From: JAVJSD01 sp040219575
GTDB taxonomy: Bacteria; Planctomycetota; Planctomycetia; Pirellulales; Pirellulaceae
Length of the DNA stretch: 57,476 bases
Direction: 5' to 3'
Assembly (NCBI GenBank): GCA_040219575.1
Contig: JAVJSD010000148.1
Coordinates: 1-57,476 of the forward strand
The notes below the pieces were generated by a model. It ran no database searches, had not been told where the DNA came from, and was given only the letters and a program-made list of their open reading frames with translations. The position numbers were made by a program, and so were the translations under genes. Shown here piece by piece: positions 1-8,713 of this stretch (position 1 is its first letter; the number at the start of each line of letters is the position of its first letter).

Positions 1-86
1 TCGGCAATGCTGTTGCCTTCGAGCAACAGCTTCCCAGCAATTCGTCGGCGGGCTTCCAATTCGGCGGCGCTTCCAGGTGTTCTCAT
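1..86 (-). CDS. IS630-like transposase, N-terminal fragment (runs off left edge)
   Basis: Reading leftward from an ATG at 84-86, 28 codons are open to the window edge and give MRTPGSAAELEARRRIAGKL followed by LLEGNSIA. The start resembles the helix-turn-helix N-termini of IS630-type transposases, where an arginine-rich stretch precedes 'G.S..A'. A purine-rich GGAAGAA lies just upstream of the ATG as a possible ribosome-binding site. The catalytic DDE part would be outside the window. The family call is by resemblance over only 28 residues, so another HTH protein remains possible. Confidence 0.5.
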   Translation of the reverse strand, partial: MRTPGSAAELEARRRIAGKLLLEGNSIA

Positions 87-250
87 ACTGGAATTCTTCC
101 GCCGAATGCTGATTAGGCAATAGAATTACATGGCTCAATAAGTAGCATGTCCCCTTTTCCTCTCGGATGATGGACGGACTTTGAATGCGTGTCCAAAGGC
201 TCTTGATTCTCCAATTAAATCAATCAACAATTGGGGGTTGAGGGTTTCCT
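87..250. other. Intergenic flank between two IS elements
   Basis: There is no convincing gene here. The segment around 147-165 (AGCATGTCCCCTTTTCCTC) looks like the kind of end sequence found outside IS630-type transposases, but its partner end is not in the window, so the boundary is unproven. The AT-rich stretch 200-235 is the only visible candidate for the original promoter region of the lipoprotein gene now found at 2431. Confidence 0.3.
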
Positions 251-255
251 GCAAA

Positions 256-295
256 CCTACTTTCCGTGTTTGCCGTTCCGATTTTCCGCGAGTTT
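256..295 (+). repeat. Left terminal inverted repeat of the IS1634-like element
   Basis: About 40 bp, starting CCTACTTTCCGTGTTTGCCG. It matches the inverted right end at 32 of 40 positions, with the outer 12 identical. Confidence 0.85.
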
Positions 296-404
296 TCCGC
301 GGGCCTCAAGTGGCGGGTGAGGAGTCGGCGTGGATGTCGGAATGGTCGGCGGTTCGGACAGCGCGGCAACTGTCCAGGAGCGCGACAAGAAGTATGTTAG
401 AATA

Positions 405-473
405 CTTACGTCGATCGGCTTTGACGTAAGTTGTGCGTCGCGCGACTTACGTCCAAGGCATTTTCCGTAAGTC
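405..473. promoter_or_regulatory. Cluster of CTTACGTC / GACGTAAG motifs upstream of the transposase
   Basis: CTTACGTC occurs at 405-412 and 446-453, the exact inverse GACGTAAG at 423-430, and a fourth related copy CGTAAGTC at 466-473. They lie inside the IS between its left end and the transposase start. Either a subterminal transposase-binding array or a leader hairpin would fit. Function is inferred only from position and symmetry. Confidence 0.45.
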
Positions 474-583
474 GAAACGCAGGCCGGGCGCGGGCTTGTC
501 TTCGACACTTGGGCGGCCAACATCTATGCAGCCGAGCGAAGGATCGTCGCGTCGGCGACGACGCTGCGGCAGAAGATGTGTAG

Positions 584-2350
584 ATGGAGTCGACCGTGCC
601 GAGAAAGAAACCCTCTCGCCGCGCTGCGGCGCGGCCCAGCCAAGCGGGTCAGACAGCCCGAGCCAGCGGCCACACGCTGCGCAGCTTCAACGTGGGGGCG
701 TTGCCGATCGTGAATCGCCTGCTGGAGCGAATCCGGCTGGAGGAGTTCCTCCAGCAACACCTGGCGGCCGACGGCGCCCGCACGCAGTTGCCGACGCGCA
801 AGGGGCTGCTGCTGTTGCTGCGGAACCTGCTCTTCTCGCGTGAGCCGATCTACGGCGTGGGTGAATGGGCCGTTGGTTGCGCGCCTGACCTGCTAGGTTT
901 GTCGGCGGAGCAACTCGGCCGCTTGAGCGACGATCAACTGGGCCGTTGCCTGGACCGGTTGTTCGAGGCCAATCAGGGCGAGTTGGTGTTGGCCGTCGTG
1001 CGGCACGTGATTCGCGAGTTCGACCTGCGGCTCGACGAATTGCATAACGATTCGACCACGGTCTCGTTCTTCGGAGCCTACCGGGAGGCAGCCCAAGAAG
1101 ATTCGCAGCGTGGACGCCCCACGCCTGCGATCACCTACGGACACAGCAAAGACCATCGGCCGGACCTGAAGCAGTTGTTATACGTGCTGACGATCAGCGA
1201 GGACGGCGGCGTGCCGGTGTACTTCGCCACCAAGAGCGGCAACACGACCGACGATCGCACCCATCAGGAAAGCTGGAATCTGCTGCGCGAACTGGTGGGC
1301 CATAGCGACTTTCTCTACGTGGCCGATTGCAAACTGGCCACGATGGAGAACATGCAGTACATCGACGCTCAAGGAGGCCGGTTCATCAGCGTGTTGCCGG
1401 CCACGCGGCAGGAAAACGGCGAGTTTCGCCGGCGGCTGCTCGACGAGCCCGACGCGCTGGTCTGGCGGCATCTGCACGACCTGCACGACGATCAGGAGCG
1501 GCTCCGCGATCGGCTCAGCATTTGGCCGCGCGAGATGTTCACCTCCGACGGCTACCGGTTGTGGTGGTTTCACAGCACGCATAAAGCGGAACTCGATGAT
1601 GCCGCGCGGCTCAAACAGATCGATCGCGCGATCAGCGGGCTCCACGAACTACGCCGCCGCCTGACCGGCCCCCGCACGCGCTATCGCCATCGCGAGAAAG
1701 TGGCGCAGGCCGTGGCCAAGATTCTCGACGAGACGGACGTCCGCCGCTGGTTGCGTGTGGGCATCCAACAGTGGAGCGAGCAAGCGTATCGCCAGGCCAC
1801 GCCAGGGAGGCCCGGCAAGCACACGAAGTACGTCAAGCACGAGATTCCGTCGTTCGACTTAGAGTGGGAAATCGACGCCGAGGCCTTGGCCCAGGCGCGG
1901 GCTGGCGACGGCGTCTTCCCGTTGGTTACCAACGTTCGCGAGTTCTCCGCCCTGGAAACCCTGCAAGCTTACAAACGGCAGTCGGTGATCGAAAAGCGAT
2001 TCTCGCAATTCAAGACGGACTTCGCGGTGGCGCCGGTCTACCTGAAGAATGTCAGCCGCATTCAATCGCTGCTATGCGTTTACTTCTTTGCGCTGCTGCT
2101 GCAGGCGCTGCTGGAACGTGAACTGCGAACGGCCATGCAAACGGCGGGGATCGAATCGCTGCCGCTGTATCCGGAAGGCCGAGCTTGCAAGCGTCCCACC
2201 ACGCGTCGCCTGCTCGACGTGTTCACACCCATCCAGCGCCACACCCTCGCCCGCGACGGCGGCAGCGAGACGCTCGTCACGCAACTCTCCCATCTGCAAC
2301 AGCGGATCCTCACGCTGCTCAACATCCCCAGCACCAGCTACGGCTCCTAA
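584..2350 (+). CDS. IS1634-family (IS4 superfamily) DDE transposase
   Basis: A 588-residue transposase that would cut and paste the surrounding element. The N-terminal ~130 residues match the DUF4277-like region typical of IS1634 transposases. An acidic residue in LHNDSTTVSFFG is the likely first catalytic Asp, and YVADCKLAT resembles the second Asp block. YKRQSVIEKRFSQFK fits the Y-(2)-R-(3)-E-(6)-K signature of the IS4 group that carries the catalytic Glu. Length is usual for the family and no frameshift is seen, so the element may be active. The ATG at 584 is chosen because it opens the alignable region; the ribosome-binding site is weak. Confidence 0.92.
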   Translation: MESTVPRKKPSRRAAARPSQAGQTARASGHTLRSFNVGALPIVNRLLERIRLEEFLQQHLAADGARTQLPTRKGLLLLLRNLLFSREPIYGVGEWAVGCAPDLLGLSAEQLGRLSDDQLGRCLDRLFEANQGELVLAVVRHVIREFDLRLDELHNDSTTVSFFGAYREAAQEDSQRGRPTPAITYGHSKDHRPDLKQLLYVLTISEDGGVPVYFATKSGNTTDDRTHQESWNLLRELVGHSDFLYVADCKLATMENMQYIDAQGGRFISVLPATRQENGEFRRRLLDEPDALVWRHLHDLHDDQERLRDRLSIWPREMFTSDGYRLWWFHSTHKAELDDAARLKQIDRAISGLHELRRRLTGPRTRYRHREKVAQAVAKILDETDVRRWLRVGIQQWSEQAYRQATPGRPGKHTKYVKHEIPSFDLEWEIDAEALAQARAGDGVFPLVTNVREFSALETLQAYKRQSVIEKRFSQFKTDFAVAPVYLKNVSRIQSLLCVYFFALLLQALLERELRTAMQTAGIESLPLYPEGRACKRPTTRRLLDVFTPIQRHTLARDGGSETLVTQLSHLQQRILTLLNIPSTSYGS

Positions 2351-2366
2351 CTGGACGGCGCCGGCG

Positions 2367-2406
2367 AAACTCGGCGATAATCGAAATCGCTAATACGGAA
2401 AGTAGG
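2367..2406 (-). repeat. Right terminal inverted repeat of the IS1634-like element
   Basis: Read on the minus strand it starts CCTACTTTCCGTATTAGCGA, matching the left end. It is followed at 2408 by the GCAAA target-duplication copy. Confidence 0.85.
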
Positions 2407-2430
2407 TGCAAACTGTCTGTTGACAAGAAA

Positions 2431-3222
2431 ATGAGGGATTCGTTGGTAGCGCAGATTCGACTCTCGTTGTTGCTGTCCTTTGCCCTTGTTTCGATCCTGG
2501 GCTGCAGACGCGGTACGCTTCAAGCCGACTTGTTCGAGGGGAATATTCGATTTGTCGGCGGCAACGATGTTTACCGAGAGTTTGTGACACGCGAGCAAGA
2601 CGGTCAGATAGCCGACGTATTTATTCGGTTTGACGACAATCGCGTTTATGCGCTCAGATCTCTTGACGTTTCCCAACTCCAACCGTACGCATCTAAGACG
2701 TACAGCGCGCAGTGGGATAATGAGCGTGAAAAGTCGCAAATCTGCAAAATGGAAGGAGCGTCATGGTTTCGGTTTCGAGGTGGTAGAATTGTCTATGCCA
2801 GAATTGCGACAGGCGACGTGAACAGCATAGCATTGGCAAAATCAAGAGATGGCCCGTTTCTTGTCATGCCCGTCGAAAGAGACACGGTCCTGAGCAGTTT
2901 TGGGGAGCCGGTGTCCTCCGAGGAGGCGGTTATAGGTGCACCGTAGGGATGGCAACCTGCACTTTCCGAGAAATCCATCGAGCCCAGCGTCTCTGGTAGC
3001 ATCGGAACAAACAAAGGTGTCAGGACCGTCTCTGATACAATTGCACCGCTCACCGAACCAGAATTCCGCACTCGTTACAACGCCATTGACCAGCAAGACT
3101 ACGGCGTGCCATTGTCCGACGAGGATTTCGAATATACTTGGTCGTACTTTACTGCACTTCGCGATCTCTTCAGTCGGGCGGCGACTGCGAATCGCTCGGT
3201 GCTGTTTAGCGTCGATCAATAA
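2431..3222 (+). pseudogene. Lipoprotein gene interrupted by an in-frame TAG
   Basis: The first segment, 2431-2946, encodes 171 residues with a short basic start, a hydrophobic stretch and a lipobox (LVSILGC), so it would be a lipoprotein. It ends at TAG 2944-2946, yet the same frame continues open for another 91 codons with normal protein-like composition (for example DYGVPLSDEDFEYTWSYF) to TAA 3220-3222. No ATG, or start with a ribosome-binding site, opens the second segment. The simplest reading is a 263-residue lipoprotein broken by one nonsense change. An IS end lies 23 bp upstream of the ATG and probably separates the gene from its promoter. I do not recognise the family. Confidence 0.7.
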
Positions 3223-3589
3223 TCGCAACAGAACAAACCGTTGCACACGGGGCCGCGAGCCGCACGGGTTCTGGAATCAGCGTCGTTCGCCGCGGCCCGG
3301 TGACGTTCGCTGCATAATGAGGGCGTGTCCTGAGCGTTCAACTGACCGGCCAGAAACGGCGTCGGTCCGACACACCGGGGGAAGCTCGGGATCCGGCGAA
3401 TCAAGCGACGCGACGGTTGGGTTTGGGGAAGTCGATACGCGGGAGACGCGGCGGGGGCGGATGCCGGCTTGCCTTGAGGCGGCTGTCGGATCGTGTCGAA
3501 GGCTCGGCCCCGTTCCAACGCAACAGCCCCGGGCTTGCGTCGCTGGCGCGCCCGGGGCTTGGTTTGCGTCGTTTGATGATGGAACGCTC
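3223..3589. terminator. Intergenic region with a strong hairpin after the DUF3500-like gene
   Basis: No gene is supported in these 367 bp. AGCCCCGGGC at 3525-3534 pairs perfectly with GCCCGGGGCT at 3550-3559 across a 15-base loop. It lies 31 bp past the stop of the minus-strand gene ending at 3590, as expected for a terminator, but no T-run follows it, so it could equally be an mRNA 3' stabiliser. Confidence 0.5.
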
Positions 3590-4603
3590 TTACACGCTGT
3601 CGCGGATGTGCACCCAGGTGTGGACGTGGGGATGACCGCGGAAGTACCAGACCATCGTCGGGCCTTCCACCTGCCAGACGTCCCACACGCCGTCGTTGCC
3701 GACGTCGAGGTTTTCAAAATACGAGATGTGCAGGTTGTCCAGGCCCTGCTTCTCGATCATCTTCATCGACTCGGCGACATCCCGTTTGCGGAACGGCGCC
3801 AGCACGTCGGTCATGATCTGCTTGGCGAGCGTCTTTTGATCGCTCGACAGGTCGCCCATGGCAATTCCGCCCAGGCCTTCGGCGCTGCCGCTCAGCTTGA
3901 CGGTGGCGGTCTCGGCCTCTTTGCGCGGATCGCTGCGCAGGGCGATCTTGCGTTGTTTGCCGTCGAGCGCCTGGAACAGTTCGTTGGCCCGCAGCGCCTG
4001 GTACCAGTAGATGTTGTCCGGATGGTCCGCCTTCTCGTTGAAGGCGTCTTGGCCTTGGTGGCCGTAGAAGATCGGACCGCCGAACGCCGCCCCCTCGACC
4101 GCGTCGCCGTCGCAGCGGCGGGTTACATGGCGTCCGGTGAGCACGAACTCGAACTTGCCGCCGCCGGGCTCGCCGAACATGGCGATCGCGCAGCGGCCGA
4201 ATCCCCCCTTGCCGTTGTCGTGCGTCACCTGTTGCATCACCTTCTCGGCGTACTCGGGACTGTGCAGGCTGAGGAAGATCTCGCGGATCAGCGCCTGCTG
4301 GTCGGGCTCGAACGTGCTGACGGCGGCGTTGGTGATCCGCCAGTTGTTGTCGACCTTCTGCCGCAGCGGATCCTCGAACGAAAAACACATCGCCGACTTC
4401 TGTTTGTCGGTGAGCGTGCCGTAGAGTTGCTGCGCGAGCGTCTCCCCGTCGGCGGGCTTCTTCTTTTCGTCCGCGGCGCGAATCGGGCCGTCGAGCAGAA
4501 CGCCGCCGGCGACCGCCGCCCCGGCGACCGCGCCGGCCTTGAGGAAGTCGCGACGATTGACGCCGACGCAGTCGGAACATTCACGCATTTGTGAGCGGTT
4601 CAT
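3590..4603 (-). CDS. Tat-exported DUF3500-like protein
   Basis: A 337-residue protein with a twin-arginine signal (NRRDFLKAGAVAGAAVAGG, about residues 16-34), so it is probably exported folded. The body has the pattern of DUF3500 proteins: a helical N-terminal half, then a Gly-rich segment GEPGGGKFEFVLTGRH and AAFGGPIFYGH, and a C-terminal WYFRGHPHVHTW rich in His. No enzyme activity is established for this family. The His-rich C-terminus could bind metal, which is my inference. GGGTCTCCC before the ATG is a weak ribosome-binding site. It stands alone, with no close operon partner. Confidence 0.72.
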   Translation of the reverse strand: MNRSQMRECSDCVGVNRRDFLKAGAVAGAAVAGGVLLDGPIRAADEKKKPADGETLAQQLYGTLTDKQKSAMCFSFEDPLRQKVDNNWRITNAAVSTFEPDQQALIREIFLSLHSPEYAEKVMQQVTHDNGKGGFGRCAIAMFGEPGGGKFEFVLTGRHVTRRCDGDAVEGAAFGGPIFYGHQGQDAFNEKADHPDNIYWYQALRANELFQALDGKQRKIALRSDPRKEAETATVKLSGSAEGLGGIAMGDLSSDQKTLAKQIMTDVLAPFRKRDVAESMKMIEKQGLDNLHISYFENLDVGNDGVWDVWQVEGPTMVWYFRGHPHVHTWVHIRDSV

Positions 4604-4837
4604 GGGAGACCCTTTGGCGAGGGAGCGGTGGAGGGGGTGGAAACGAGGCGAGACCGTGAAGCTCTATTCTGATCGTTTCGCGTCCCCAAGACAAACACGC
4701 CCACAGGAAAAACGGCCCGGCACATGCGTCGGCTACGGACTGCGCGGCGGGCAGGACGCAGTTCGACGCCGACGCAATGCGCCGGCATCACCGCGCAAAC
4801 GAGACGATTCCCTCGGGAGACGCGCCGCTGGGGGACG

Positions 4838-5656
4838 TTACTCGGGAGCAACGGCCACGAGTTCCTCGGCGACGGCTTCGATTTGCGCGGCGCCGAGCGT
4901 GGGCTGCTCCTCGGCGTAGCCGATCAGCAGCGCCAGGTCGCACAGGCGGTTGATCCGCCGGGCGTTGCCGTGCGAAAAGCGGTGCACGGCGTCCAAGGCG
5001 TCCTCGCGAAAGATGGTTCGGGCCGCGCCCGCCGCCGTCAGGCGATGGTTGACGTAGCCCTTCGTCTCGTCGCAAGTGAAGGGACGCAACAGCGACTTGA
5101 CGCCCAATCGCTCGTCGAGGTCCGGCATGCGATCCAGGGCCGGCAACAGCGAGGGTTGGCCGACCAGCAGCAGCATCATGGCGGGCTTTCCATTCCGTTC
5201 GAAGTTCGTCAGCAGGCGGATCGTATCCAGCGCCGCCGAGTCGCGCAACAGGTGCGCCTCGTCGATGACGATGATCGGATGCCGCCCCTGCTCCGCCGCG
5301 TCGCTGAGGGCGAGTTCAATGCCGCGCACGCTTTGGGCGATCGTGGGCGCTGTGCGGGATCGCGTGCCGGACAATTCGTCGCACAGGTAGGCGAGCAGCT
5401 CCGCGGGCGGCATGTCGGGAAACACCAGGTGCACCAGCGGACGGTGGCAATCGTCAAGCTGTTTGGCGAGCGCCTGCACCAGCAGCGTCTTTCCCAGGCC
5501 CGAGGCGCCCGCCAGCAGCGCGATGCCGCGGCGGTTTTCGATGGCGTAGCGCAACTTGAGCATGGCCCCCTGGTGTGCTTCGCCAGGGAAATAGAAACGC
5601 GCATCCGAGGTGTTCTCGAACGGTTTCGTCTCGAGTTGCCAGTACGCCTCGTACAT
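4838..5656 (-). CDS. ExeA/GspA-like AAA ATPase
   Basis: A 272-residue AAA ATPase. Walker A is GASGLGKT (residues 50-57) and Walker B IIVIDEAHLL (128-137), followed by a sensor-like LLVGQPSLLPAL and the C-terminal helical lid. The opening MYEAYWQLETKPFENTSD is typical of the ExeA-like ATPases found with type II secretion and with exopolysaccharide/exosortase loci. There is no peptidoglycan-binding domain, so it is the short form. It is the last gene of a minus-strand group behind a BY-kinase-like ATPase (87 bp gap), which supports a role in cell-surface polymer assembly. No exosortase gene is nearby. Confidence 0.85.
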   Translation of the reverse strand: MYEAYWQLETKPFENTSDARFYFPGEAHQGAMLKLRYAIENRRGIALLAGASGLGKTLLVQALAKQLDDCHRPLVHLVFPDMPPAELLAYLCDELSGTRSRTAPTIAQSVRGIELALSDAAEQGRHPIIVIDEAHLLRDSAALDTIRLLTNFERNGKPAMMLLLVGQPSLLPALDRMPDLDERLGVKSLLRPFTCDETKGYVNHRLTAAGAARTIFREDALDAVHRFSHGNARRINRLCDLALLIGYAEEQPTLGAAQIEAVAEELVAVAPE

Positions 5657-5743
5657 GTTCGCCGGCCGAATGAAATGGGTGGGGCAATGTTGCTTGGCCG
5701 CGGCGGGGCGACTTTCCGCCGCTCGCCAGCTCCCTCTCGATGG

Positions 5744-7552
5744 CTAAACTTCCGCGGGCTGCTGAGCCTGATTTTCGACCGCCCCCAAAGTTTCGATGCC
5801 GACGGCCCGCAATTGCAGCACGGTTTCGGCAAGTTGATCGGACGAACTCGCGGCGTTGTACACCAGCAATCCGATCACGGCCGGATGCAGCGAGGCCGAC
5901 TGTGTGGGGAGTTCGTCCAGCGGTTCGACCGGCTCCATGTCGAGCACCACGACATCGAACGATCGGCTCAGACGATCGATCACCTCGGCCACATCCGCCA
6001 TGTCGAGCGCATCGTCGGCGCGATCGACGCTGGCCACGCGGAGGGGAAACAGCGTCACGGCGTCGCGCAGCGACATGACGGCCGCCTCGCTGAGCGACAG
6101 GTCGGTTCCGACGGTGTCCTGCCAGCCGCAGGTGGGATTGAGCCGCAGTTGCTGCGCCAACTGGGGATTGACGAAATCGGCGTCCACCAACGCCACCCGC
6201 TTTCCATCGGCCGCCAGCCGCCTGGCCAGGCACAGCGACAACGTGCTGCGGCCCTGCCGGCGCTCGGGGCTGGTCACCGCCACCACGTTGCGGCCCTCGT
6301 CGGCCGCCGCGGCCAACCTCTCGCCCAGTTGCATGAACCGCACCGTTTCGCGACGCAGCAGGCGATCGGTCAACTCCGGCCAGGCGAAGGCGTCGACTTC
6401 CCAGGCGGGACTGAATGAGTTCGAAGGAGCCAACGCAGGCGACTGCGGCCTCTCCTGCTTCGCCTGTTGCCGCTGGGCCTCGGGGCGTTGCGGCTTGTCC
6501 GACACTCCGTCCGCTTCCACAGCGTCCGCTTCGACTGCATCCGCTTCCGCCGCGTGAGTGAAGGCGCCGGCGCCGGGCGCGGATGCGCGCCCGCCAGTGG
6601 TCGCCGCCAGCGAAAAGTGCGGTGTGGGAATGCTGGGACTCGACGCATCGAGACGCGCCGACTCTTGCGACGATTCGCCGGCCGCAAACGACTCCGTCTC
6701 GGCTTGTTCTGCTGGTACCCCGTGCGCCGCTGGCTGCTTGGAAATCGAATGGGGCAGAGACGATTGGCTCGCCGTCGGCTTGTCCGTCGCTGAGGCCGGT
6801 TGCGAAGCCGCGCCCAACGACTGGACGCTCGACGACTGGACGCTCGACGACGGCGCGCCGCCGGTCGGTTTCGCCTGGAGAGGTGTCGTCGAGGCGTGGG
6901 GAACCGCGGTTTGCGACGCGGACGCCGCCGGAATTTGCTCGACGTCAGACGGCGACTCGAGCCCCTTTGCCGTCTCGATTGCTTCGGCCGCGGAAGCTTC
7001 GCGGTCAATCGACTTCAGCGTCTGCTCGGCCGCGGCGGGCCAATCGACGCTCGCCGCGATCACGAACTGACTCGTGAACTCCAGCGTGGCGATCAACTCC
7101 CGTTGCCGCTCGGTCTCCGCCGCCGAAGCGCCTTCGGTCTCGTCGCCGCGAGTTGTGTCTGCGTCAAAGGCATTGTCGACCGCCCGCGACTCCGTGGCGG
7201 CATGTCGATCGGCGTCGTCCTCCACAGGTTGCTGGGAGTTCGACAACGGCTCCGTGGATACGGGCGCCGGCTTCGCGTTGCCGCGCGCGGCGGCGCTGCG
7301 CGGAGCGGCGAACCAGGAAGGGGGAACGTGCGGCGGAGGCGCCTGGGCTTGTTGCGGTTCGATGCGGTACCAGGCCCCTTCCGCGTAAAGTTGGTCGGCG
7401 GCCCAATGACCACGCGGGACCTGTGCCGCTGCCTCGGAACCGGTGTGCGACTCTTCGATCCGCGGCGGAGCGTAGACGTCCACCTCGGCGCCGCCGTGCA
7501 GGTCCACTTCCTTCGCATAGGCCCGAATGAATGCTCGGTCGAATGTGCTCAT
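5744..7552 (-). CDS. BY-kinase/CpsD-like ATPase with long low-complexity N-terminal region
   Basis: A 602-residue protein. Residues ~1-390 are Ala/Ser/Pro/Glu-rich with small internal repeats such as VEADAVEADAVEADG and SSSVQSSSVQS. Residues ~395-602 form a MinD/CpsD-like P-loop domain: Walker A SPERRQGRST (428-437), Walker A' ALVDADF (454-460) and Walker B VVVLDMEP (534-541). The usual Walker A lysine is an arginine (435), and no C-terminal tyrosine cluster is present, so autophosphorylation of the classical type is doubtful. The start codon overlaps the upstream gene's stop by 4 bp (ATGA), so the two are translationally coupled. It probably regulates exopolysaccharide export. Confidence 0.78.
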   Translation of the reverse strand: MSTFDRAFIRAYAKEVDLHGGAEVDVYAPPRIEESHTGSEAAAQVPRGHWAADQLYAEGAWYRIEPQQAQAPPPHVPPSWFAAPRSAAARGNAKPAPVSTEPLSNSQQPVEDDADRHAATESRAVDNAFDADTTRGDETEGASAAETERQRELIATLEFTSQFVIAASVDWPAAAEQTLKSIDREASAAEAIETAKGLESPSDVEQIPAASASQTAVPHASTTPLQAKPTGGAPSSSVQSSSVQSLGAASQPASATDKPTASQSSLPHSISKQPAAHGVPAEQAETESFAAGESSQESARLDASSPSIPTPHFSLAATTGGRASAPGAGAFTHAAEADAVEADAVEADGVSDKPQRPEAQRQQAKQERPQSPALAPSNSFSPAWEVDAFAWPELTDRLLRRETVRFMQLGERLAAAADEGRNVVAVTSPERRQGRSTLSLCLARRLAADGKRVALVDADFVNPQLAQQLRLNPTCGWQDTVGTDLSLSEAAVMSLRDAVTLFPLRVASVDRADDALDMADVAEVIDRLSRSFDVVVLDMEPVEPLDELPTQSASLHPAVIGLLVYNAASSSDQLAETVLQLRAVGIETLGAVENQAQQPAEV

Positions 7553-8553
7553 CGTTGTACTCCGGGCGCAGCGCCAGAAGAGGCGTTAAGAGATGGTGCA
7601 CCGGTCGAGGGGTAGTTGTACGGATTGCTCGCCGGCTGCCGCCCAATGCGCGGCGCAACCTCCGCGGGAGGACTTCCACTGCCGAAGGTGGCCGGATCCG
7701 TTGTGGGGTAGCTGTACGTTGGCGTCGAGGGGGACGACGGCGTGTCGGTCGCCGGGTTGCTGGAGGCGATCGGCGGCTGACCGGGAACCTGTTCGCCCGC
7801 AGGGACGACGTCGTTCTGCTTGTTCTCCAGCAGCGGCGGCGCGCCGCTCACATTCGACGTGGCGCCGGAGTCGGGCGGCGACGCCGGCACGCCCGAATCG
7901 AGGGGATCTCCCGTGGGGGCCGCTTCCGGCAAGGAAGGGGCCGCCTCGCTCAACTGGTCGCCGCCGAATTCGTCGGGAACAACATCGGGGCCGACTTCGG
8001 GTTCGTATTCAGGAAACGCGAGTTCCTGCGGCGAGATGAGTTCGCCGGTTTCAATGTCCGGCGTCTCGACGCCGGCGCCGGCCGCGTCGCCGGGCTCGTC
8101 TTCGCCGGGCGAGGACATCACGGCCCAGGCCGCCAGAAAGAGAACCAGCAATCCGATCGGGATCAGCAGGTGCCACAGCGAATTGCGCCAACCCGAACTG
8201 CGCGGTTTGGCCGTCGCCGTCGTGTTCGCGGCGCCGTCGGCCTTGGTACGTTCGCGGTCGTTATCGCTCTGCTCGTCTCGCGGGGCGGCGGCCGATGCGC
8301 GCTCCGACGCCGCCGTCTTGTTGTGCTCCGGCCCGTGTTTGACTTCGGTGGGTTCCGCAGGCGGACCGCCCTCGCGCTTGTCGTCGTGCCCCGCTTTGGT
8401 TGGTGACGGGCGGCGCAAGTCCGGCAACCGCAGCAGCAGAGGAACACCGGCAACGTGCGCCGTCGAAGCGGGCGCCGTCGAGGAGGGCGAGCCGACTCCC
8501 GTTGTGGGCGAGACCGATTCGGCGGGCTTGCGTTGTCCAAGCAAGAGGCTCAT
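7549..8553 (-). CDS. Single-pass membrane protein with disordered flanks, coupled to the BY-kinase-like gene
   Basis: 334 residues of mostly low-complexity Pro/Ser/Ala/Glu sequence around one clear membrane helix (about residues 127-147, LLIPIGLLVLFLAAWAVM). The N-terminal ~125 residues are charged and would be cytoplasmic by the positive-inside rule (KPRSSGWRN before the helix). The C-terminal part is acidic and then Pro/Asn/Tyr-rich. I recognise no domain. The 4-bp ATGA overlap with the downstream BY-kinase-like gene suggests a membrane partner for that ATPase, comparable in position to a Wzz/CpsC adaptor but not similar in sequence. Confidence 0.7.
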   Translation of the reverse strand: MSLLLGQRKPAESVSPTTGVGSPSSTAPASTAHVAGVPLLLRLPDLRRPSPTKAGHDDKREGGPPAEPTEVKHGPEHNKTAASERASAAAPRDEQSDNDRERTKADGAANTTATAKPRSSGWRNSLWHLLIPIGLLVLFLAAWAVMSSPGEDEPGDAAGAGVETPDIETGELISPQELAFPEYEPEVGPDVVPDEFGGDQLSEAAPSLPEAAPTGDPLDSGVPASPPDSGATSNVSGAPPLLENKQNDVVPAGEQVPGQPPIASSNPATDTPSSPSTPTYSYPTTDPATFGSGSPPAEVAPRIGRQPASNPYNYPSTGAPSLNASSGAAPGVQR

Positions 8554-8713
8554 GGCGGCGTCCGTTGCCAGAAGATTGTCGTCCGTGAATGCACGCGTCG
8601 ACGGCGTAATCTGCGCGCAGGGCGTTACACCGTATGGACTTTATCGGAAACGGTTTTGCCGCTCTTGAGTCTTGGATTGATTTGGAAGACTGGGGAAACC
8701 AGCGGAGATGCGA

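Larger units (their letters stand above)
256..2407 (+). mobile_element. Complete IS1634-like insertion sequence with inverted repeats and short target duplication
   Basis: The left end at 256 begins CCTACTTTCCGT. The reverse complement of the right end (from 2406 back) begins with the same 12 bases, and 32 of the first 40 positions match. GCAAA stands at 251-255 and again at 2408-2412, consistent with a 4-5 bp target duplication; the exact length is ambiguous by one base because the right end carries an extra T. One transposase fills the element. The right end is only 23 bp before the ATG of the next gene. Confidence 0.88.

Noticed and set aside
2936..4594. 552-residue plus-strand frame
   Set aside because: Antisense to the Tat-exported gene; its first part is a different frame from the lipoprotein remnant, which reads better.
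4724..6418. 564-residue plus-strand frame
   Set aside because: Antisense shadow of the ExeA-like ATPase and BY-kinase-like genes, with no ribosome-binding site or domain.
6816..6855. Short tandem repeats in the BY-kinase-like gene as a regulatory element
   Set aside because: They are in-frame coding repeats (SSSVQ units) of the disordered region, explained by protein low complexity.
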